NCBI GenBank assembly: GCA_002420085.1
Contig: DIHI01000054.1
Coordinates: 355 to 14,053, forward strand
Source of the DNA: Lysobacterales bacterium UBA5700
GTDB taxonomy: Bacteria > Pseudomonadota > Gammaproteobacteria > Xanthomonadales > Xanthomonadaceae
Reading direction: 5' to 3'
DNA: 13,699 nt
Every line of letters starts with the position of its first letter. The stretch's first letter is position 1. A program made the translations under genes and the position numbers. Below the pieces are notes generated by a model. The model was not told the DNA's origin. It made no database searches and saw nothing but the letters and a program-made list of their open reading frames with translations. This document shows, one piece after another, positions 1-5,779 of the stretch.

Positions 1-809
1 CCGGCGATGTCCGGGGCCGAGCCGTGGACCGCCTCGAAGATTGCCGCATCGGTGCCGATGTTGGCGCCCGGCGCAAGACCGAGCCCCCCGACCAGGCCGG
101 CGCACAGATCAGAGATGATGTCGCCGAACAAGTTGGTGGTCACGATCACATCGAACTGTCCGGGCTGCATCACCAGTTTCATGCAGCAGGCATCGACGAT
201 GACCTCGTCGAAAACGATGTCGGGGTAGTCCTGGGCGATCTCGCGGGCGACCTTCAGAAACAGCCCGGAGGTCGATTTCAGGATGTTGGCCTTGTGGACC
301 GCAGTGACCTTGCGCCGACCGAGCCGACGCGCCAAGTCGAAAGCATAGCGGACGATCCGCGACGATCCGCGGCGGGTGATCTTCTGGGTCAGAGTGGCGA
401 CCTCGCCGTCGGCCGAGACCTCCATGCCTTCACCGACGTAGGCACCCTCGGTGTTCTCGCGGACGGTGATCAGATCGATGTCCTGGTAGCGCGAGCGGGT
501 GTTCGGGAAGCTGATCGCCGGCCGGACGTTGGCGTACAGGTCGAATCGGCGTCGCAGATCGACGTTCAGCGATGAGAAGCCGGCACCGATCGGCGTGGTC
601 AACGGGCTCTTCAGGGCGATCCGGTGGCTGGCGATGGCATCCAGGGTCGTCTGCGGCAGCAGTTCGCCGGTCTTCTCCAGGGCCGACAGGCCGGCATCGA
701 CGAAATCGTATTCCAGATCGGCCTTGAGGGCATCGAGCACCATCAGGGTGGCATCCATGATCTCCGGGCCGATTCCATCACCACGAAGCACTGCGATTTT
801 CTGAGACAT
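1..809 (-). CDS. icd: NAD-dependent isocitrate dehydrogenase (partial, C-terminus beyond the window)
   Basis: This enzyme of the TCA cycle oxidatively decarboxylates isocitrate to 2-oxoglutarate in the cytoplasm. The first 269 residues are visible, starting MSQKIAVLRGDGIGPE, and the frame stays open to the window edge. Family landmarks are the N-terminal GDGIGPE (10-16), LYANVRP (91-97), the substrate-loop ENTEGAY (118-124), KANILK (173-178), NLFGDIISD (226-234), GGLGLAPGANIG (241-252) and HGSAPDIAG (262-270). ENTEGAY argues for isocitrate (or homoisocitrate) rather than isopropylmalate dehydrogenase. The Asp-Ile in APDIAG (267-268) sits where NADP enzymes such as E. coli Icd carry Lys-Tyr, which indicates NAD use. 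The sequence closely resembles the roughly 335-residue Xanthomonas NAD-IDH as I remember it. ATG at 809-807 is the natural start, although no strong Shine-Dalgarno precedes it. The gene lies on the same strand as grxC and the AhpD-like gene but 214 bases away from them. Confidence 0.93.
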   Translation of the reverse strand, partial: MSQKIAVLRGDGIGPEIMDATLMVLDALKADLEYDFVDAGLSALEKTGELLPQTTLDAIASHRIALKSPLTTPIGAGFSSLNVDLRRRFDLYANVRPAISFPNTRSRYQDIDLITVRENTEGAYVGEGMEVSADGEVATLTQKITRRGSSRIVRYAFDLARRLGRRKVTAVHKANILKSTSGLFLKVAREIAQDYPDIVFDEVIVDACCMKLVMQPGQFDVIVTTNLFGDIISDLCAGLVGGLGLAPGANIGTDAAIFEAVHGSAPDIA

Positions 810-1023
810 TGGGGGAAATTCCAGGCTGGGGAAGTCGGCCATGCGGCCGGGTCAGGTCAGCCGCCAAGTATGCCCGAGACACCCACAATCGGTCCCGAAC
901 GACCAGGCCGAGGCGGGTGGCTGGTCGAGAACGTGGCGTGATCGAGGGAGGCCGGCAGCGACCGGCTGGATTCGGACCAACGTCGGCCTGTCCGGCGACC
1001 GGGCGCCTGGCAGGCCGCAGCGA
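810..1023. other. Intergenic gap between the AhpD-like gene and icd
   Basis: These 214 bases hold no convincing gene. Reading the minus strand toward icd, CATACT (plus positions 867-872) is the best -10-like word (4 of 6), but I see no matching -35 element. Short overlapping frames cross the gap on both strands; none has a recognisable product or a good ribosome binding site. I see no hairpin followed by a T-run behind the AhpD-like gene. Confidence 0.5.
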
Positions 1024-1395
1024 TCAACTCGGGTCGGCCCCGGACTCCAGGCGATCGAGAAAATCGACCGCCCGCCGCAGATGCGGGATCACGATCGAGC
1101 CGCCGACCACCAGGCCGACCGAGAAGGTCTCGAACATCTCCTCGCGGCTGGCTCCGGCTTGCCGACACTGGGCGACGTGGTAGCTGATGCAGTCGTCGCA
1201 GCGCAGCACCAGTGAGGCGACCAGACCCAGCAGCTCCTTGGTCTTGCCGTCGAGCGCACCCGGCCGGTAGGTCTGGGTGTCGAGAGCGAAGAAGCGCCGG
1301 ACCACCTGATTGTCCTCGGCCAGGATGCGTTCGTTCATGCGCTTGCGAAATTCACTGAACGCCGCGACCCGATCCTCACCGGCGTCGGTACTCAC
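1024..1395 (-). CDS. AhpD-like carboxymuconolactone decarboxylase-family protein (putative peroxidase-linked disulfide reductase)
   Basis: The product is a 123-residue cytoplasmic protein of the CMD/AhpD-like superfamily. It carries the redox motif CxxCxxxH as C66-D-D-C69-x3-H73, with Glu54 twelve residues before the first Cys. That matches the Glu/Cys/Cys/His proton-relay arrangement of AhpD, so a thiol-disulfide or peroxide-reducing role is more likely than true carboxymuconolactone decarboxylation. Its physiological substrate cannot be read from the sequence. The start is GTG at 1395-1393, which overlaps the grxC stop as GTGA (4 bases). A strong GGAGG (plus positions 1403-1407) sits 7 bases upstream, inside the end of grxC. 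The tight overlap implies translational coupling with glutaredoxin and fits a redox function. The C-terminal LRRAVDFLDRL helix is typical of the family. Confidence 0.85.
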   Translation of the reverse strand: MSTDAGEDRVAAFSEFRKRMNERILAEDNQVVRRFFALDTQTYRPGALDGKTKELLGLVASLVLRCDDCISYHVAQCRQAGASREEMFETFSVGLVVGGSIVIPHLRRAVDFLDRLESGADPS

Positions 1396-1652
1396 GACAC
1401 CGCCTCCAGCAGGGGCTTCAGCCCCCCCTTGCGGTCGAGTGCGACCATGTCGTCATAGCCACCGACATGGGTGCCGTTGATGAAGATCTGCGGGACACTG
1501 GTGCGCCCGGCACGGCCGACCATCTCCTCGCGGACCGCACGATCCAGATCGACCCGCACTTCGCGATAGGTCTGGTTGCGGCTGGCGAGAAACTGCTTCG
1601 CCGCCAGACAGTAGGGACAAATGGCGGTGGTGTAGATCTGGATGTCGGCCAT
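1392..1652 (-). CDS. grxC: Glutaredoxin 3
   Basis: This is an 86-residue glutaredoxin, the usual length for bacterial Grx3. It is a glutathione-dependent cytoplasmic oxidoreductase that reduces protein disulfides and mixed glutathione disulfides. The dithiol active site is C12-P-Y-C15, followed by TSVPQIFING (51-60) with the cis-proline at 54 and the glutathione-binding GGYDD at 64-68. The frame is open further upstream to 1757, but ATG at 1652-1650 is chosen because the thioredoxin fold begins directly with ADIQIYTTAICPYC. A GGAG Shine-Dalgarno also lies 6 bases before it (plus positions 1659-1662). The gene is first of a two-gene unit with the AhpD-like gene, with overlapping stop and start, and is divergent from the bepA-like gene. 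Confidence 0.93.
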   Translation of the reverse strand: MADIQIYTTAICPYCLAAKQFLASRNQTYREVRVDLDRAVREEMVGRAGRTSVPQIFINGTHVGGYDDMVALDRKGGLKPLLEAVS

Positions 1653-1680
1653 GACTGGCTCCGGGATGTGAGGTGGGGCC

Positions 1681-1709
1681 AATATGATGCCGCACCGGAG
1701 TGATTTCCA
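1681..1709 (-). promoter_or_regulatory. Candidate sigma70 promoter for grxC
   Basis: On the minus strand, TGGAAA (plus 1704-1709) and CATATT (plus 1681-1686) each match the -35 and -10 consensus at 4 of 6 bases, with a 17-base spacer. Initiation would fall near 1673, giving a leader of about 20 bases that contains the GGAG before grxC. Both elements are weak individually; the spacing and position are the support. Confidence 0.35.
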
Positions 1710-1929
1710 GCGGTGTTCGTCCGCCGCTCGGGAGCAAAAACGCGAGCCGCCCTGCATTTATTCGCAACCGCCGACCGTCCCGGAGCCATCCCGATTGAAC
1801 CCGTCGCCCCGGATGCGGTCAGCGCTCATGCCACCCGTCGATTCGTACACTCCGGCGCCCGACCGCTTAACTCCCGGTTCACCGCCGACTGCCATACTCG
1901 ACACGTTCGGCGCCCAGACCACAGCTTCC

Positions 1930-1933
1930 GGAG
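1930..1933 (+). promoter_or_regulatory. Ribosome binding site that decides the bepA start
   Basis: GGAG lies 8 bases before GTG at 1942. The reading frame is open upstream to 1684, so this Shine-Dalgarno, together with the signal peptide that begins immediately at 1942, selects the GTG over the earlier in-frame ATGs. The region 1653-1941 between grxC and this gene has only weak promoter-like words on the plus strand, such as TTAACT (1868-1873) and CATACT (1893-1898) with a long 19-base spacer. Confidence 0.6.
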
Positions 1934-1941
1934 TCCTGTCC

Positions 1942-3615
1942 GTGCCTCTCGCATCGTCCCGAATCGCCCTCGCATGCGGCCTGGCACTGCTGTGCGCAGC
2001 ACCCAGCCTGCTGCAAGCCCAGACCAGCAGCCCGCCCCCCCTCCCCGACATGGGCTCGTCGGCCCAGGCGCTGATCACCCCGGCCCAGGAACGCCTGTTC
2101 GGCGAGCAGACCCGCCGCCAGCTTCGTCGCGGCGGCCTGCTGATCGAAGATCCGCTGCTCGACGAATGGCTGAACGACATGGCCTACGCGCTGGTCGCCG
2201 CCAGCGACCGCCCCGACAACGGCTTCACTTTCTTCATCGTCCGCTCCCAGGAAATCAACGCTTTCGCGACCCTTGGCGGCTACATCGGCCTGAACGCCGG
2301 CCTGGCGATGGCCGCCGAGTACGAGGACGAGGTGGCGGCGGTCCTGGCCCACGAAATCTCGCATACCACCCAACGCCACATCGTGCGTCAGGTCGAACGG
2401 TCGCAGCAGGACGCCATCCCGATCATGCTCGGCATGCTGGCCGCAGTAATCGCCGGAGCCGGGGCTGGCAGCGCCGACGCCGTCCAGGCGGCCGTCGCCA
2501 GCGGCCAAGGTCTGATGCTGCAACGGCAGATCAACCACACCCGCGCCAGCGAGCATGAGGCCGATCGGCTGGGCATCCAGATGCTGGCCCGCGCCGGCTA
2601 CAACCCGGAAGCGATGGCGGACTTCTTCGGCCGGGCATTCAGAACCTCCAACCCATTCGGCTTCCCTGACTTCCTGCGCACCCACCCGGTCACCACCACC
2701 CGAATCGCTGAAGCCCGCGATCGTGCCCGACAGATCGCACAGCGCCAGAAGACCACCACCGGCGGCACCGCCTGCGTCAACGAACTGGACGGCAGCACCC
2801 TCGAATGCAGCTACAGCGAAGCGGCATTCCAGGCCGAGGCCAGCGACGGCCCGCTGCACCCGCTGATTCCCGATGACATGCAGCCGCGTCTGCGCGATGC
2901 CCTGCTCGCCCGCAGCCTCCATCCCGAACGCTTCGGCTGGGTGCGCGAGCGGCTGTTCGTGCTGAGCAGCGCCACTCCGAACGAAGCCATCAGCCACTAC
3001 CAGCAGATCGCCGAGGGCATCTACGACGACCTGTATCCGGCCCAGCGCTATGGCTACGCCCTGGCCCTGACCCGCGCCAATCGCGCCGCCGATGCCCTGC
3101 CCCTGCTGCGCGAACTGGCACAGGAGAACCCGGACGACCTCTGGAATGCCCTGGCCCTGGCCGAGGCCGAACTGCGTGCCGGCCTGATCGCCCAGGCCCT
3201 GGCCCGCTACGAGGGCCTGAGTGCCGCCCAGCCGCGCAATCGGGCGATCACCCTCTCGCACGTCCAGGCACTGGTCCACCTCCAGGATCCGGATGCTGCC
3301 CGCCGGGCCTTGACCGTGATCCGGCCCCTGCTCGACGAAGGCGGCAACGACGCCGGCATCCAGCAACTGTTTGCCCGTGCCGCCGAACTGGCCGGCGACG
3401 ACATCCGGGCCAGTGAGGCGCATGCCGAGGTCGCCCTGCTCAGTGGTCGCGCCTTCGACGCCCTCGACCAGTACCGCCGCCTGCTCGACCGTGACGATCT
3501 CGACTACATCACTCGGGCCAGGGTCGATGCCCGGATCGCCCAGATCACCCCGTTCATTCTGGAATTGCAGCGCCAGGGACTGGAACCGGGCGGTCGCAAC
3601 ACGCCGCGTGGCTGA
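1942..3615 (+). CDS. bepA: BepA-like periplasmic M48 metalloprotease/chaperone with TPR-like C-terminal domain
   Basis: The product is a secreted zinc protease of the M48 family. E. coli BepA acts in the periplasm on outer-membrane assembly, promoting LptD maturation and degrading stalled outer-membrane proteins. Residues 1-26 form a Sec signal peptide (hydrophobic core about 8-24, likely cut after LLQA26, no lipobox). The zinc site is H137-E138-I-S-H141 with a third ligand Glu204 in EHEADRLG. His248 in RTHP corresponds to the regulatory His246 of BepA. From about 320 to the end the protein is helical and TPR-like, with repeated Ala/Leu-rich pairs such as [15 protein letters not shown]. At 557 residues it is longer than E. 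coli BepA (487). Part of the excess lies in a segment at about 270-320 containing C278 and C289, the only cysteines of the mature protein and a probable disulfide. Start GTG is supported by GGAG 8 bases upstream. It ends 34 bases before the Pho box of phoB. Confidence 0.9.
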   Translation: MPLASSRIALACGLALLCAAPSLLQAQTSSPPPLPDMGSSAQALITPAQERLFGEQTRRQLRRGGLLIEDPLLDEWLNDMAYALVAASDRPDNGFTFFIVRSQEINAFATLGGYIGLNAGLAMAAEYEDEVAAVLAHEISHTTQRHIVRQVERSQQDAIPIMLGMLAAVIAGAGAGSADAVQAAVASGQGLMLQRQINHTRASEHEADRLGIQMLARAGYNPEAMADFFGRAFRTSNPFGFPDFLRTHPVTTTRIAEARDRARQIAQRQKTTTGGTACVNELDGSTLECSYSEAAFQAEASDGPLHPLIPDDMQPRLRDALLARSLHPERFGWVRERLFVLSSATPNEAISHYQQIAEGIYDDLYPAQRYGYALALTRANRAADALPLLRELAQENPDDLWNALALAEAELRAGLIAQALARYEGLSAAQPRNRAITLSHVQALVHLQDPDAARRALTVIRPLLDEGGNDAGIQQLFARAAELAGDDIRASEAHAEVALLSGRAFDALDQYRRLLDRDDLDYITRARVDARIAQITPFILELQRQGLEPGGRNTPRG

Positions 3616-3648
3616 ATTGGCCACCGGCAGACCAAGATCCGCCTGCTG

Positions 3649-3666
3649 ATGTCATAAAACGATCAC
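3649..3666 (+). promoter_or_regulatory. Pho box (PhoB binding site) upstream of phoB
   Basis: The E. coli Pho box is two CTGTCAT-like 7-mers separated by 4 A/T bases. Here ATGTCAT (3649-3655, 6 of 7) is followed by AAAA and CGATCAC (3660-3666, 4 of 7). A third half-site in register, GTGTTAT (3671-3677, 5 of 7), follows another 11-base step and overlaps the -10. It sits 54 bases before phoB and implies autoregulation under phosphate limitation. The patch is strikingly A/T-rich for this genome. PhoB binding is inferred from the match. Confidence 0.85.
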
Positions 3667-3671
3667 AAAAG

Positions 3672-3680
3672 TGTTATGTA
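3672..3680 (+). promoter_or_regulatory. Extended -10 element of the phoB promoter
   Basis: TGT then TATGTA makes an extended -10 (TGn plus a hexamer with 3 of 6 consensus bases). It lies 8 bases after the second Pho half-site, roughly where PhoB-activated promoters, which use the Pho box in place of a -35, place it. Transcription would begin near 3687, leaving a leader of about 33 bases before phoB. Confidence 0.55.
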
Positions 3681-3719
3681 CTTTCGGGAACCGCTCGCCG
3701 CATCAGCCCAGGTAACCCC

Positions 3720-4409
3720 GTGCATAAACGCATTCTGGTCGTCGAAGACGAAGCCTCGATCCGCGAGATGGTGCTCTATGCCCTGCGCAAGGGCGAGTTC
3801 GAGCCGGTCCCGGCCCAGGATGCCCGCGAGGCGCAGACCGCGATTTCCGAGCAGGTGCCCGACCTGATCCTGCTCGACTGGATGCTGCCCGGCACCAGCG
3901 GTCTGGAACTGGCCCGGCGCTGGCGCAAGGAATCGTTGACCCGTGGGGTGCCGATCATCATGCTGACCGCACGCGGCGAGGAAAACGACCGGGTCAGCGG
4001 CCTCGATGCCGGGGTCGATGACTATGTCGTCAAGCCGTTCTCCGCCCGCGAACTGCTGGCCCGCATCCGCGCCGTCCTGCGCCGCAGCCGGGCCGATGAG
4101 GCCGATGGCAGCGTGGTGCTGGGCGGGCTGCGGATCGATGGCGCCGCCCACCGGGTCTTCGCGGGCGAGGAACCGGTGCAGATCGGCCCGACCGAATACC
4201 GGCTGCTGCACTTCTTCATGACCCACCCGGAGCGGGTCTACTCGCGTGCGCAACTGCTCGACCACGTCTGGGGCGGCAATGTCTACGTCGAGGAGCGCAC
4301 CGTCGATGTCCACATCCGACGCCTGCGCAAGACCCTGGAACCGTTCCGACTCGATTCGATGGTGCAAACCGTGCGCGGTGCAGGGTATCGTTTCTCGACC
4401 GCCACCTGA
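3720..4409 (+). CDS. phoB: Phosphate regulon response regulator PhoB
   Basis: This 229-residue OmpR/PhoB-family transcription factor activates phosphate-starvation genes after phosphorylation by PhoR. The receiver domain (about 1-120) has the acidic pocket E9-D10, phosphoacceptor D53 in [11 protein letters not shown], switch T83 and K105 in VVKPFSARE. The DNA-binding winged-helix domain (about 130-229) shows [50 protein letters not shown] and the final VRGAGYRFS signature. The start is GTG at 3720, since the receiver begins immediately with [13 protein letters not shown] at 3710-3712 is a modest ribosome binding site. The gene is 14 bases upstream of phoR and directly downstream of a Pho box, so it is expected to be autoactivated. 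The PhoR partner and the Pho box exclude other OmpR-family assignments. Confidence 0.96.
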   Translation: MHKRILVVEDEASIREMVLYALRKGEFEPVPAQDAREAQTAISEQVPDLILLDWMLPGTSGLELARRWRKESLTRGVPIIMLTARGEENDRVSGLDAGVDDYVVKPFSARELLARIRAVLRRSRADEADGSVVLGGLRIDGAAHRVFAGEEPVQIGPTEYRLLHFFMTHPERVYSRAQLLDHVWGGNVYVEERTVDVHIRRLRKTLEPFRLDSMVQTVRGAGYRFSTAT

Positions 4410-4423
4410 CCCGCGCCAGCGGC

Positions 4424-5749
4424 ATGAACTATTTCCTCAGCCGCTCGACCCAACAATCAATCTGGAATCTGGCCGGGGTCTACGGACTCGCATTCGTGCT
4501 CGGCCTGGTCACCGGTTGGTTCTGGCTGGTCATGGCCCTGACCTCGACGGCGGTCGCCGTCTGGCATTACCGCAAGCTCTGGCACGTGCTGTGCCGGCTG
4601 GCCCGACGGCAGCGCTTCCGACTGCCCGACGGACGCGGCCTGTGGGCCGAACTGGAAAGCCAACTGCATCGCCGCCAGAACGAGTCACGCCAGCGCCGCG
4701 CCCGGTTGCTGGCGATGGTGCGGGCCTACCGGCGGGCATTCGCCGCCCTGCCGGACGGCATCGTCATCCTCGACCGCGACCTCGGCATCACCTGGTTCAA
4801 CGAATCGGCGACCCGCCTGCTCGGGCTGCGTTACCCGCGTGACCTGGGCGCACGCTTCACCAATCTGGTGCGTAATCCACGGGTGATCGATTGGCTGGCC
4901 GGCCGACAGACCGATGAGCCCCTGCTCGACGTCCCGATGCCGAGCGACGAACGCAGCCGCCTGAGCCTGCGTCTGGTCGATTACGACAATGGCGAATGGC
5001 TGCTGGTAGTGCGTGACGTCAGCAAGCTGATGCATCTGGAACAGGTCCGGCGCGACTTCGTGGCCAACGTCTCGCACGAACTGCGCACCCCGTTGACCGT
5101 GATCCACGGCTACCTCGACATGATCGAGCCGGAAGACCTGCCCCAGCACGCCGCCATGCTGTTGGAAATGCGTCGGCAATCGCAGCGCATGGCGCAATTG
5201 GTCGAGGATCTGCTGACCCTGTCGCGCCTGGAAGCGCGCACCGATGCCGGCGATGACACCGTCGCCATCGAGCCGCTGCTGGATTCGCTGCGCCGGGAAG
5301 GCGACGCGCTCAGTCAGGGCCGGCATCGCATCCGGGTGACCGGCGGCTGCGGGGCCAACCTGGTCGGCTCGGCCAAGGATCTGCACAGCGCGTTCTCCAA
5401 CCTGCTCGGCAACGCGATCCGCTACACCCCGGATGGCGGCGAGATCGATCTGGCCTGCGCCCGCGACGCGCACGGCGAACTGCGCGTCTCGGTGCGCGAC
5501 ACCGGCCAGGGCATTCCTCGCCAGCACCTGCCGCGCATCACCGAGCGGTTCTACCGGGTCTCACCCAGCCGTTCACGCGAGAATGGCGGGACCGGTCTGG
5601 GTCTGGCGATCGTCAAGCATGTCCTCAACCTGCACCAGGCCCGGCTGGAAATCGAAAGTGAGCCCGGCCGTGGCAGCACCTTCACCTGCGTATTCCCGGC
5701 GAATCGGGTCCGAGGCGACCAACCCGATCGCCACCGGCCGACCCGCTGA
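4424..5749 (+). CDS. phoR: Phosphate regulon sensor histidine kinase PhoR
   Basis: This 441-residue inner-membrane histidine kinase is the partner of PhoB; it phosphorylates or dephosphorylates PhoB according to phosphate transport status. Hydrophobic segments at about 17-30 and 32-47 form the short membrane anchor without a periplasmic sensor domain, as in classical PhoR. A PAS domain spans about 95-200 (AALPDGIVILDRD, ITWFNESATRLLG). The HisKA domain carries the phosphoacceptor H218 in FVANVSHELRTPLTVIHGY. The ATPase domain shows the N box NLLGNAIRYTPDGG (326-339), DTGQGIP (359-365) and GGTGLGLAIVKHV (388-400). Length fits the family (about 430). The ATG lies 14 bases after the phoB stop with only a weak GCGG upstream, which suggests coupling to phoB. 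Because no pst or phoU gene is in the window, the transporter signalling partners must be encoded elsewhere. Confidence 0.95.
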   Translation: MNYFLSRSTQQSIWNLAGVYGLAFVLGLVTGWFWLVMALTSTAVAVWHYRKLWHVLCRLARRQRFRLPDGRGLWAELESQLHRRQNESRQRRARLLAMVRAYRRAFAALPDGIVILDRDLGITWFNESATRLLGLRYPRDLGARFTNLVRNPRVIDWLAGRQTDEPLLDVPMPSDERSRLSLRLVDYDNGEWLLVVRDVSKLMHLEQVRRDFVANVSHELRTPLTVIHGYLDMIEPEDLPQHAAMLLEMRRQSQRMAQLVEDLLTLSRLEARTDAGDDTVAIEPLLDSLRREGDALSQGRHRIRVTGGCGANLVGSAKDLHSAFSNLLGNAIRYTPDGGEIDLACARDAHGELRVSVRDTGQGIPRQHLPRITERFYRVSPSRSRENGGTGLGLAIVKHVLNLHQARLEIESEPGRGSTFTCVFPANRVRGDQPDRHRPTR

Positions 5750-5779
5750 AGCCGTCGCTGCGCTACTCTACCGAGACCC

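Noticed and set aside
24..575. Plus-strand frames across the first 1200 bases
   Set aside because: They are complements of icd, the AhpD-like gene and grxC, whose minus-strand translations carry complete family motifs.
1..809. 3-isopropylmalate dehydrogenase as the identity of the first gene
   Set aside because: The GSAPDIAG end would fit LeuB, but the substrate loop ENTEGAY and the LYANVRP context are of the isocitrate/homoisocitrate type, and the sequence follows Xanthomonas NAD-IDH.
1684..1941. Upstream extension of the bepA frame by 86 codons
   Set aside because: The extension is low in recognisable content and would bury the signal peptide. GTG at 1942 has GGAG 8 bases upstream and gives an immediate Sec signal.
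1879..3624. 581-codon open frame on the minus strand antisense to bepA
   Set aside because: Long antisense frames are common in GC-rich genes with strong third-position bias. It has no recognisable domain, and the plus strand carries a complete M48 protease.
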